A DNA stretch of 64,000 nt, from the NCBI GenBank assembly GCA_965153355.1, contig OZ231128.1, positions 50,778,001 through 50,842,000 of the forward strand. Reading direction: 5' to 3'. Of this stretch, positions 53,251-64,000 are shown one piece after another (within the stretch, counting starts at the first letter, position 1; every line of letters starts with the position of its first letter). Both the position numbers and the translations under genes were made by a program. This DNA comes from Flaccisagitta enflata (lineage: Eukaryota > Chaetognatha > Sagittoidea > Aphragmophora). The notes beneath the pieces are model-generated. The model was given only the letters and a program-made list of their open reading frames with translations, made no database searches and was not told where the DNA came from.

Positions 53251-54968
53251 TGTTGTAGAATGATTATGCCAACTCGTTCACTCCTCATGAATTCTGTCGA
53301 ATATACACTACGATACAGACACGATTGCGAGGTTAGGCGGCATCAGCTGAAAGTGTAATCCAGATTGTGGTTTAGATCATTGATGTGAATCGTTATAACG
53401 AGTTAATTCCAACATAAGGCGCGATGAAACGGGAATGAAAAAGTAATAGAATTAAGATCCGAAGTGGTCAATGTTGTTGTTGTTGTCCTTGTTTTTGTTG
53501 TTGAAATGGTAGTAGTGGCTTTTCAAACATGCCTCCTTTGATTTTAGTAGCACCAGGAAAATTGAGAACAACGCGTCGTATTCGCAGAGCAGAGCTAGAA
53601 AAACAACACCCTCTCGCGAGTCTAAGAGCTAGAGAGACAAGTTTAAGCGCTTGTCCGAGAGGCGTCCATTAAAAATACACACCGGAAATAACAAAAAAAG
53701 ATAACGATGACTAGAAGATACTACACGCGGGCACACGTGGAGGAGAGAGACGGAGATAGACTGAATGTGTACGTGGTTACTGCGTGCATAATCCTTTCGT
53801 ATTCGTTTTTTTCTATTTATATCTTTTTTGAGTGTGCTTATACGTTTTTTTTCTCGTTTTTTTTTTTTTTTTTTGGTTTCGCTTACTTTTGCTTGTTTTG
53901 TTTAAAGTGGTATTTGTTTAGATATAATACGAATTTTTTGGGTTATGGATTATTGGGTCCTGTTTGTTGTTTATTGAAAATGCCCCGCGAATGTCGATTA
54001 TACTCGGAAATAAGTGTTTTCAAAGAATTTTTACCACTAAAGCGCAAGTGTGTGGTTGTTGTTGTTGTTGTTTCTGCTGAGTTTGTTAAGTACAAGTTGA
54101 CGGAAAAGCGTATGTTGGAAGATTGTGGTTTTTTGTAACGTTTCATTGTAGTAAAAATACAGAGTCATATGCCACCGTTTTTCCTTACGTCCCTCAGCCT
54201 GAAAAAATATAAATCGTAGAGCACAGATTTCTTTTCCTTGTTTTTTTTTCATTTTTTTATCTTAAAGACTTGTAAAACAAGACCATGTACACAATATTTA
54301 TGTATAGAGAGACAAAGTTTCATCCTGAAACAACAATTTTCAACCTTGTGGTCACATACATGTACTTCTATCTTTAGCCCAGTGTGAGAAGGAACGAGGT
54401 TTTTTTTACCATGAAAAGAATGTAGAGTTTTGACAACTAAGACATTGAGGCAATCGTAAATATTGGATCAAAATATAACTAGCACAATATCACAGTTATT
54501 TCAAGTTACACTTGAGATAATAATAATACATTTTAGACACAAATTCACCATTCACAGTAAACAAAGCTTTTTTTTCATTATCTTCATGTTATGAATCAAT
54601 ATTTTTTTTTGTATCAAGATTTCTAAATGGTTAGGATAACATTTGTTTTCAACCACCACCTTGCTCGAAAAATGAAACTGAACAATACAATTACGTTTTT
54701 TTGCTAAATTATTTAATATCAGTTTTGCAATGAGTATCGAGTATAATCCAAGTTTAATTGTTTATTTTTTAAATTTTAGTATGGGAGACAATTTAAAAGT
54801 CTTATCAAAAAAAGCTTTCCTCAAAATCGGGATAGGAGAGTTTTGTTAGTTGGAAGTATTGGAAAGATTAAACATACAAGTTAAACTATTCAAAAATTCA
54901 AAAATTTAAGAAATCTTAGTAAGACTGACATTTACCTCAAATTGTTCATGAACATGTACATGATAGCC

Positions 54969-55423
54969 GGGTGTGTCAATGTGCAAAAGTATTTTTTGAT
55001 AAGACAATCAATATCAAAAAGTATAGAACATCAAATTTTAAAATCTTTAGTTTTGTACTTTTTTCAAAATTTATCTTCTGTTTCTTGAACATATCTTTAG
55101 CCACCGATTTGTATGTTGCTTTGTTTTATATCAATATTTCTGCTTATCAAGATAATAAAGTTCAAACACTTTAAAGGTTTTGGAGATAATTCTAGTTGTA
55201 ACTAGGAAAATTCATTTAATAACAAAAATATAAAAACAAACCAAAACTATCTTTCTTTATAAAATAGATGTCCTATTTTCATCAAAATTAGATAGAGATA
55301 CTGAATGTAGATATATTTTTGATAATTTGTTAAGGCTATAAAATGGATCATGATTTTTTTGTTTTTTTTTATTCTTTGATATTGATGATCTGATCCAAAA
55401 TACTAATGCACATTGACACACCC
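54969..55423. mobile_element. Palindromic MITE with GGGTGTGTCAAT ends
   Basis: Ends gggtgtgtcaatgtgcaaaa and its inverse tgcacattgacacaccc. Related to 28765-29276. Confidence 0.65.
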
Positions 55424-55611
55424 AAACATGATACTAATCATTTTAATAGAAAAATCGAGCAGAGCAAATCTGCCTTATTTGCTAGTATCATTATCGCATA
55501 ACACCTTTTGCACAGTTATTGAGAAAGCAACACAAAGATTCTAGTTAACAAGTGACGCGGGGTCGTAATCTCGTTGTGTATGGGTGTACATACCTTCATT
55601 TACCACAATTA

Positions 55612-55739
55612 ACAAGGCCGGCTACGCGCAGACGGTGGGGCCATGACGTAAAAACTGCTCGCAATTCGAAAATATTTGTGACGGACCGGCGGACCAACCG
55701 ACACGGCAAGGTGTAGAGTCGCGTGTCCGCGACAAAAAA
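55612..55739 (+). mobile_element. Helentron-like element, degenerate 5' end
   Basis: aacaaggccggctacgcgca, core ggaccggcggaccaaccgac, 3' hairpin gagtcgcgtgtccgcgac followed by aaaaa. Confidence 0.65.
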
Positions 55740-56714
55740 TTCATATTTTGGGCTCAACTAGAAGTATGCTTTTCATAATTTTGTTTCATGTGTCTCTTTC
55801 TCAATAACAGGTGTTACTTCCCAAATTCATTCTCTAAGAATATCCAAAATATAAGTTGGCCGAAGTTCACTTAGTTCCCCTTTTATGATGTATAAATACT
55901 CTAGATCGCATGTCATGAATGAATTAAATATGTTTTCTCATGATACAGATCGGTCTAAATTCACCATCTGCATTCATAAATAAATAAGTATTTGAAATAA
56001 GCGAGTAGAAAAAAACGAGTTCTTATTGAAGGCAATGTGTTTGTATGATTGTTGACAAAGACATTGGTGGTGAACGGTAAAAAAGATGGACAAACATGTA
56101 AACGATATATATTCAGTACAGTTAGACAACACCCTTATTCATCATTGAATGCCTAAAAATAAAATAAAAAGCTGTAGCAAAAACAGAGAGGTACAGTGCG
56201 TTAGCATCAATAAGGCCCTCTGAATGAGGGTCGTTTCTTGCTTCCAAATCTTGAAGAAGTAGCTTAAACTATAGTTTTCCTGGAAGCTGATGGGCCAGAG
56301 TCTTGAGTGAATATAACTATAGCAAAATAAAAAATGGGACAACCTAATTGGTTAATTTATACTTGATTAAGAGGTCTGACTATAAAAAATCCATGACCAC
56401 TTAAAAACTCTTCCAAATGAGATGTTACTAATACTGGTCCTTGTAGCTTTATTTGTATAGAAATGGCATAAGAATAAGAAAAAATCTTGCCACATTTAAT
56501 ATTGCTCTCTAGTTGAAAATATAGGCTCTAACTTTGAGATACAGACCCCGAATTGGTCTAGAATGAAAGTAAATTCGCCAATTCTCAAAATCAACTTAAC
56601 AAAAAAGACTTTGATATTCTTTTTTATTGCGACTATTACATTCTTGACCAGTTCTTTTAATCTTTATGCTACAAAGGGACGGACTTAAAAATTTCACTCC
56701 TGTGTCTTACAGGA

Positions 56715-56985
56715 CATCAGCTGATTTAAGAAGTGAGAAGGCTGATTGAGGGCCTGAGAAAGTTGATTAGAGGCCTAAAGAGGGCTGATTAAAGGTTTGG
56801 GAGAGCTAATTTGAGGCCTGAGAGGGCCGAGTGATTTAGGGCCCGAGAGGGTTGATTTCAAGCCTGAGAGGGTGGTTTTAAGGGCTGAGAGGGCGGTTTT
56901 GGGGCCTGAGAGGACTGATTTGAGGCCTGAAAAGGGGTTATTGGGCTAAAAAGGCTTATTTGGGACCTGAGAGGCTTGAGGGGGG
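56715..56985. repeat. ~20-bp minisatellite (ggcctgagagggctgattt)
   Basis: About a dozen degenerate units of the same type as those in JNK intron 8 (3785-3930). Confidence 0.85.
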
Positions 56986-57663
56986 GGGGACCAACAAACA
57001 GACAAATGGACGAGAGATGAACGAACGAATGAACATTCCCCTGCGTTTTACAGGACCTAGTCCCCGTTGGAGCCGCTACCCGGAAGGAGGCCCCGCGCCT
57101 CCAAGCCGAGCCTTTGTTGATCCGCCTCAGACTCAAAGTCTGGACAATCAGCTTTCAGAAACTGTAGGTTACCCTCTCTATAGACTGTACTGACATCAAG
57201 CTCCCAGCGTACTGTACATTAAAACAAATGCTTTTAATTCTCAAAAAAGCTTGCAGTTACAGCTGCTGAAGAAAAGTTTTCTGGTAGGATAAAAGCAGGA
57301 AACATCCTAAAACCTTGTAAGAATCAACCGTTGTACAAACGAAGAAAATATAGGTACGACTAAATCAAAACATTCGGGCTAGGCTCACATGAATTCCGTA
57401 CAAAGAGATCACAAAAAAGATGCGGGAAAAAACGAAATATATGGATATAACAAGTCACAAGGCAAGGCGCATTAATGGATAACCTACTAACAGAAACTTC
57501 AAAGACACTGTCAACATTTGATAACAACATTGGGGGCACCACTGAACGAAGGCCTGTTTTTTTTTCACATGTTTTTTTTTTTCACATGTAAGTGTTTCTT
57601 CATTTCAATTCATTTAATATTCATCTTTGACGAAGATAAAAAAATGAAAAGCACTGTTAAGTA

Positions 57664-58264
57664 CAGTACGATGGGAGCAATGACGACCTAGACTGGAGGA
57701 TAGATTTTAAGTATCCTAATTTCATTTGTATCATGAGATATTTGAGATCTAGGTTAATTAAAGGTTGCTCTATTGAGTGAATGCATTTGCGTCTCTTAAA
57801 CCTCAACTTGTGACTTGACCTCATCAAAACTTTATTTTTCAAGGTTCTAACTATTTTTATTAGATCGGGCGAAAAATTTTATATATTTTAAAAAAAAAAA
57901 TCAGCTCAATCATACCATTTTTACAGGTTTTACGGCTATATCTAATAAATAAAAGTTATGTAAATTAATTTTTGGGCAAAACTTAAAATGGCCATAAAAC
58001 CTGTAAAAATGGACCGATTGAGCTGATTTTTTTTTCAAAACTATATAAAATTTCCCCCCCGATCTGTTGAGATAGGTTAGAACTTTGAAAAATGAAGTCT
58101 TGATGAGGTCAAGTCACAAGTTGAAGTTTGAGAGATGCAAATATTTTCACTAAAAAAAAACAACCTTTAATTACCCTAGATCTCAAATATTTTATGATAC
58201 AAATAAAGTTAAGGTATTTAAAATCTATCCTCCAGTCTAGGTCGTCATTGCTCCCATCGTACTG
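57664..58264. mobile_element. 601-bp foldback MITE, TA target duplication
   Basis: Starts CAGTACGATGGGAGCAATGA and ends with its inverse. TA lies on both sides. Arms of ~290 bp match each other. Length and conserved blocks (GAGCAA, ACTGGAGGAT, TAATTTCATTT at equal offsets) match the element at 29968-30568. Confidence 0.85.
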
Positions 58265-58340
58265 TATCGAGAACTAAAATCAAATTAATTTGATTATAAT
58301 CAGCAAGGGTTGTGAAGGAGAAACACAGAAAAAAAGAAAT

Positions 58341-58349
58341 ATGAAAAAT

Positions 58350-58408
<59 letters not shown>

Positions 58409-58466
58409 GAGAAAGAAAGAAAGAAAGAAAAAAAAAAAGAGAAAGAAAGTAAAGAAAGAAAGAGTA

Positions 58467-58510
<44 letters not shown>

Positions 58511-58523
58511 AGAAAGAAAGAAA

Positions 58524-58559
<36 letters not shown>

Positions 58560-58585
58560 ACTAACGTAAGTAAAAAAGAACGAAA

Positions 58586-58668
<83 letters not shown>

Positions 58669-58765
58669 GGAAAGAAAGAAAAAATAGAGAGAAAGAGAGA
58701 AATAAGAGAACAGGATAGAAAAAAGAAGGAACGAAAAAAAAAAGAAAGGAAGAAAGATAAAAAGA
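58341..58765. repeat. (GAAA)n microsatellite
   Basis: Long GAAA tract with minor interruptions. Lys/Arg and Phe/Ser frames are artefacts. Confidence 0.97.
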
Positions 58766-59581
58766 AAGAAATAATCGGGAAAAAAGTCGAAGTCAGTCTT
58801 CGACTTTTTGACATATTCGAGAGAAACAGGGTTTTTATTTTCTTATTAGGAAGTTGAGGTCTATGATTGGGGCCTCAAGAAATTGATAGGGTAAGTAAAT
58901 TGGATAATTCTTTTTCATTTGGCACCAAGCAGAATGCTCACGACAAATATTTCGTTATGATTTTTAAAGATTTGTTTAAAAAATTGAATTGAATTTTTTT
59001 CGATTTTTAGGAGTCAATAAAGGTCTATTGATGTCTTGGCATGCAAAAAATGTTTATGAGCACAGCTGCTCATCTGTGAGGGCGTTTTTGAGCATTTAAG
59101 CTCATTTAGCTCACTTAGCCCAGTCTGTTCTTTCTGATTTTAAATAGGATCAATGAATGAATATTTTCATACTTTTTTAAGGAAGCAAATAAAAAAAACA
59201 TGTCAGTGAACAGAGCTGCTCATCTCTGAGAGTGTTTTTAAGTATTCTAGCTCATTTAGCTCATTTAGCTTGCTCTTTTTCTCTGATTTGAAATAGGATA
59301 AATAAAATAATGTTTTGATTTAAACATGCAAATACAAGAAAGCATGTCAGTAAGCAAAGCTGGTTGTCTGGTTGAATTATTTCGAAGATTTTAGCTCATC
59401 TAGCTCATTTGGCTTGGTTCTATTTTTCTCTGATTTTCAGTGCAATCAATACATACAATTGCTTTTGATTTGATCTAGTAAATAAAAAAAATTCAATGAC
59501 TGAAGACAAAAGCAGGGTGAAAAGTGACCAATGCTTACGACTTTTTTCCTCACGGCGACAGCCGCCATTACTGGTAAGAAA

Positions 59582-59612
59582 TGATGGAAAGAAAAAAGGA
59601 AGGCAAGAAAGC

Positions 59613-59688
<76 letters not shown>

Positions 59689-59726
59689 AGCCAGAAAGAA
59701 AGAAGGTAAGAAAGAAAGAAAGAATA
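59582..59726. repeat. (GAAA)n microsatellite
   Basis: GAAA tract of about 145 bp with GGAA/GCAA edges. Confidence 0.95.
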
Positions 59727-62035
59727 AAAAACAAGGCGAAAAAAAGTTGACACAGGGCATATTACCATGCTTACATCACCGCGCTTTTCAATTTCCAACA
59801 ACCGGAATAAAAGAGTAATCATGACTTTTATATTTTCCTCATAACGTAACACGCAATTCAAATACCCGATTAACTGATTTCACACACAAACGTTATGGAT
59901 TTCTTTCTCATTTGAAAAAAAGAACAATTTAAGGTACAAGAGGCTTAAACAAAATCACGCACGAACGGGTACTTTTTTTTATTTTTTTTTGTTTTTGAAT
60001 ACTAATGAAACATGATTTTCTCGCACTGGGCTATCACAATAAGTTACACAGGATGTTAAGAAAACAACACCTGACGATGAAATTAACGTTTGTTTTAGTG
60101 ACGACTTTCATTGACAAAAAGTGATATTCTGTCTGCTTATCAAACAAATAAAAAAACTTGTTGACTTTGAAAGTTATGATTGCGAAGCAAAATCTGTGAA
60201 TTATCAACGAGTGGATTTCCATAGGTAAAATAGAAGAAAGAAAATGGGGTTTTAAAAATCAATACAAGATTAAAGCGGGATGTTTGAAAAAGTAAATCAC
60301 TAATCACTACAGAGGGTACAGTACTAAGGGTTATTATATCTCTGTCTCTTGCACCAATTAGATTTCATTTCTCCCTTGACACTCCTTCTATTTCCGCTTT
60401 TATGCACATCATTTTCCCTCATAAAATTTCACTCCTTATTCCATTGACTCTCTTTTCTTTCCTACATTCAACTCCATTCCGTTGCGATCCATGATCAGGT
60501 CCATGATCAGGTCATGAATGGCCTTCCTTTTCTTTTCCTTCCTTTTTGCCTTTACCCGCATTAATTTTCCTCTCCCCTTTATTTTTGCATTCCATTTTAA
60601 GTTTGTTCCCCATATAGACAATACAAGTTGTGTGCCTTATGAGATCGCATATTTTACTGTTGATACGCCCGGTGATACCATTTGATTTGTAACATTGGTC
60701 TCCTTATCGTGCACAGAGATTCCTATTGGAAGGGTGTAGGTAGTGGTCAATTCCTACAAGGCAGTTCTATTACATTTGATACAAAAAAACAGTTCATGAA
60801 AAAGCAATTTGGCAGAACTATTTCCTTTACAAATCCCTGGAAAAAAAAAAAGAGTCATGTCGTGGTGCGCACAAGGTGCCACATACCATGAACAGATTTT
60901 TCTTTCATTGGAATGTATGATAGAGAAAAACCCGCCATAGCGGATCTACCGGTGTTACCCTTTCTTTAAAAACAGGTTGCTTTGTTGAAGCCTAGTCTAG
61001 GTGATTCATGATTTAGGTCCAATTCATCCTTTCTTCACGTGGAATAATGGCTGAATTTCAAATTTGTGTTTGTTCTACCAAGTTTGATTATGCGACTACT
61101 CTATCAATTGGAATTACGTAACGGAATGTTCAGAACTGGAAAAGCGTCAGTATAAGTTTAAACTTGCTGCATATGGTGAATCAATTTTTCATATATCGAT
61201 ACGATTATGTATTGTGAATAATCGATGAATGAAAAAGGATACTTGCGTGTACTTATGGATCAAAATTTTGCTAATGTCAAGAAACTATGGTTTAGGTACC
61301 GTCTGTAACTTTAAGTGATCTGGGTAAGTTTTTTAGACAGTCATACCCAAGATTCTTCCATGTATCTCAATCGTCAGTCGTTGTTGATGTTGATGGGCAT
61401 TTTTAAGTCATCACGCTGAGAGTAATCAAAAGTAACCAGATTCGTCTGCTTAGCCACTTAGTATAGACTTTATTTTCTATATTACTCCATGCTCGCAGTT
61501 CACAAAATAAGGCTGGAGCTGTTCGTGGGAACGATTATGCGGATGGGTTGGTGTGGTTGAACATGCAGTCAATGCTTATGCATCAAAACTCAATCACATC
61601 TACATCTTCTCTCGCCATGGCTTATGGTTGATACCGTAATTTGTAAATTTAGCACTTGAAAAAAATGTAAGGACCTGTATACACTATCCGGAATCTATAA
61701 CTAAAAGATTATGAAATTGATAGTGTGTGATATGAAGAAGAAAAATTTTGATTGATGTCTCGGTTACAAGAAAGCCTTAGATGATAAAATATAGAGACTA
61801 CGCTAGCGTAACAAAGTGTAACATTTTGAAAATAATGATGTAACTGCTAAGTTCGAGTCGTTCGATTTCATTCTTTGCCATATCTTTTAGTTGGTCATAT
61901 AGCTATAATGGTCATTGATTACCATAAGAAAAAAAAGAAAAAAAAAGAAAAAAAAAAAGAAATACCAATAATTGTTACTTTTAACCGAGTTTCATTTTTA
62001 ATCAAAAGGATCACGTAACGGTCTAGATCTAGAAT

Positions 62036-64000
62036 TCAAACGTCAGTTTCGACATTATCGTCTCCAAAGAGATGGTTGTTATTGTTGTTGCCAATAAACT
62101 CAACACCTAATTGGGTCTCAAGTTCTAAATGTCGCATAGAAGGATAGCTAACGTCCTTGTAAGACAGAGAAGTGACGCGCGATTGGTGGTTATGATGTCC
62201 AGAGTTATTATGCAAATGAGCGTGATGATGCAGATGCAAATGATGTAGATGGTCGTCGAGTTCCGCATCCGTGGTCAACCCGATGGCCTCATCGGACGAT
62301 GGAGAAGACGAAGTGATGGAACTGAATGAGGAACGGTCTAATTTACCACCGCCGCCGCCATCGCCGCCGCCGCTAGCGGCTCTGCCGCCGCGGGGATAGC
62401 CTCCGCGATGATCGGTTCTCCGACCGCCACCTCCTCGCGAAGGTGTCGGAATGTAAGCGCAAGTCGTGATGGCTTCGTAATCAATGCCGCGGCAAGTCTT
62501 ATCCTCATTTTCCAACTCTCGATGGTAAAAGTAATTGAAATTGGATACGATAACGGGAACCGGCAAAGCGATGGTCAACACTCCGGCGATGGCGCACAGA
62601 CTGCCCACCATCTTGCCCCAAACTCCTTTGGGGGACAAATCGCCATAACCGACGGTCGTCATGGTAACCACGGCCCACCAAAACGCCGCCGGAATCGAAG
62701 AGAAACTCTCTTTTTGCAGTTCCGACTCGGCGAAATACACGGCCGAGGAAAACAACACCACCCCGATAAACAAGAAAAACATCAACAGTCCCAACTCGCG
62801 CATGGAAGCGCGCAGCGTCTGACCCAAAATTTGCAATCCTTTGGAATGACGGGACAATTTGAAGATGCGAAAGACGCGTACCAACCGGATCACGCGTAAA
62901 ATGGCTAGACTCATGGCCTGGTTATTTTGCTTACTTTCATCGGCGATGACCGTGCCCAACGTGATGAAATACGGCATTATGGCCACGATATCGATGACGT
63001 TCATCACGTTTTTGAAAAACAAAAGCCTCTCGGGCGCCGCGAGAAACCGAATCAGCAACTCGGAAGAAAACCAAACGATGCAGCCCGTCTCGATGATGAA
63101 AAACGCGTCGTCGAAAGCTGGAATGTCGTCCTCGACGATGACGTCCGCGGTGGCGTTGAGCAACGCCGTTACCACCAACGCCGTCTCGTTATTCCCTACA
63201 TCATCGTCGTCGTTGTCAGGAATCAGGAGACCGCCGACGATGTCATCTTTTACAACGTCGTCTTCCACAAAAGTCTCGTTGTCGTCGCTATGGTTATCCA
63301 CGTCATCGTCGCTACCTTCAACTCCCAATAAATTCGTAATTCGTCTCACCCTTCCACTTTTACCGACTATCGTTACTGCCGCATCGACTCTCCCTCCATC
63401 ACCATCACCACCACTACTATCAGCTCCAGACGCGCGGGTTGTTCCGATAGACCGACTCTCGTCGTCGATGGCGGAAATTCCCGTTAGATTCCTACGATCG
63501 CTTCCAATTTGCGACGAGGAGGCGGAAGCGAAAGAAGCCGAAGACTCTATTCTATTCTTACCACCGGCGCCGCCGGCGCCGCCTTCTTGCACTTTAAAGT
63601 GCTTGAATTGCGGCAGAGTCTCCAGACAAAAGATAACGATGGACAAGAGAATAACCGAGACGGAGAAAATGGCGACTACTCGCGCCGCCTGGCTGGATTC
63701 AGGATGCTCGAACAAAAGCCAAATCTTGCGTTGGCACAGATTGGCCGGGTAAACTTGATCTTGTTGAGGTTCGATGCCTTCGTCCTCTTTGTATCGATCG
63801 ACGACGTCTTCGCCCAATTGATAAAAGACGACCTCCTGACAAAAGACATCGATGGGGACGTTGACGGGGCGCCGGAGTCGTCCGCCAGACTGATAGAAAT
63901 ACAAGATGGCGTCGAAAGACGGCCGATTGCGGTCGAAAAAATACTCGTTGCGTAAAGGGTCGAACCAGTGGATGCGTTTCTCTGGATCCCCCAATAACGA
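62036..64000 (-). CDS. Kv1: Shaker/Kv1 voltage-gated potassium channel, gene C (5' end beyond window)
   Basis: Voltage-gated K+ channel subunit cut at the right edge within T1; the frame is open to base 64000 ([10 protein letters not shown] at the edge), so at least 655 residues. Seen: rest of T1 with RNRPSFDA, S1, then an exceptional ~150-residue S1-S2 loop (Gly/Ser-rich, then very acidic) with four N-glycosylation sequons (NLT, NET, NET, NAT), S2, S3, S4 with the full Arg series, S5, pore [10 protein letters not shown]6 with PVPV, a His-rich tail and C-terminal ETDV. Unlike genes A and B it has the ordinary Thr at the Shaker 442 position and Ser at 449 (weaker external TEA block expected). 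IPAAFWW lacks the Asp431 equivalent. The loop is in-frame with no stop for ~450 nt, so I read it as coding rather than an intron. Third gene of the tandem cluster, which may continue to the right. Confidence 0.96.
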   Translation of the reverse strand, partial: SLLGDPEKRIHWFDPLRNEYFFDRNRPSFDAILYFYQSGGRLRRPVNVPIDVFCQEVVFYQLGEDVVDRYKEDEGIEPQQDQVYPANLCQRKIWLLFEHPESSQAARVVAIFSVSVILLSIVIFCLETLPQFKHFKVQEGGAGGAGGKNRIESSASFASASSSQIGSDRRNLTGISAIDDESRSIGTTRASGADSSGGDGDGGRVDAAVTIVGKSGRVRRITNLLGVEGSDDDVDNHSDDNETFVEDDVVKDDIVGGLLIPDNDDDDVGNNETALVVTALLNATADVIVEDDIPAFDDAFFIIETGCIVWFSSELLIRFLAAPERLLFFKNVMNVIDIVAIMPYFITLGTVIADESKQNNQAMSLAILRVIRLVRVFRIFKLSRHSKGLQILGQTLRASMRELGLLMFFLFIGVVLFSSAVYFAESELQKESFSSIPAAFWWAVVTMTTVGYGDLSPKGVWGKMVGSLCAIAGVLTIALPVPVIVSNFNYFYHRELENEDKTCRGIDYEAITTCAYIPTPSRGGGGRRTDHRGGYPRGGRAASGGGDGGGGGKLDRSSFSSITSSSPSSDEAIGLTTDAELDDHLHHLHLHHHAHLHNNSGHHNHQSRVTSLSYKDVSYPSMRHLELETQLGVEFIGNNNNNHLFGDDNVETDV

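Noticed and set aside
53707-54138. 143-codon plus-strand open frame
   Set aside because: Phe/Val-rich translation of T-rich simple sequence, with no domain or splice context.
62859-63752. 297-codon plus-strand open frame
   Set aside because: It is antisense to Kv1 gene C, whose minus-strand product is unmistakable; the plus frame has no family features.
63992-63994. Start of Kv1 gene C at 63994
   Set aside because: The codon is TTG (Leu of SLLGDP) inside the T1 domain. The frame continues to the window edge, so the gene is merely cut.

Overview
The window is metazoan nuclear DNA. It has spliced genes with GT-AG introns, animal protein families (JNK, farnesyl diphosphate synthase, Shaker/Kv1 channels), long (CT)n, (GAAA)n and (GTT)n microsatellites, and many short non-autonomous transposons. 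The proteins look bilaterian and invertebrate-like. Nothing in the sequence lets me name a phylum.

All five recognisable genes lie on the minus strand. Read in transcription order, from high to low coordinates, they are: (1) Kv1 gene C, 64000-62036, cut by the right edge; (2) Kv1 gene B, 48628-46853; (3) Kv1 gene A, 39933-37579; (4) farnesyl diphosphate synthase (FDPS), seven core coding exons between 17164 and 8603 plus a probable upstream exon at 19871-19682; (5) JNK MAP kinase, nine coding exons between 7922 and 3491. FDPS and JNK are only about 0.7 kb apart. The three Kv1 genes form a co-oriented tandem cluster whose coding parts are intronless. B has, and A probably has, a 3' splice site just upstream of its ATG, so their introns are probably in the 5'UTR. 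All three end in the PDZ ligand ETDV.

The spaces between genes are almost entirely repeats. The dominant family (about 20 copies) is a 100-300 bp element with a conserved 5' AACAAGGCC end, a GACC/GGAC-type tetranucleotide core and a 3' hairpin followed by TAAAAA. Its 5' subterminal stem is complementary to the 3' hairpin and covaries with it between subfamilies. This is the architecture of non-autonomous Helentrons (DINE/HINE, pearl-like). Several TA-flanked palindromic (Tc1/mariner-type) MITEs interrupt these elements, and in one case a paralogous copy preserves the empty site. A 3.6 kb foldback-like element with arms built of ~0.5 kb tandem units sits between Kv1 B and C.

Points most worth following: the FDPS has Ser-Leu instead of the usual Phe-Phe just before its first Asp-rich motif, which predicts a product longer than C15; an in-frame upstream exon could give FDPS a mitochondrial leader; two Kv1 genes naturally carry Ser at the Shaker Thr442 position; and Kv1 gene C has a ~150-residue extracellular S1-S2 loop.
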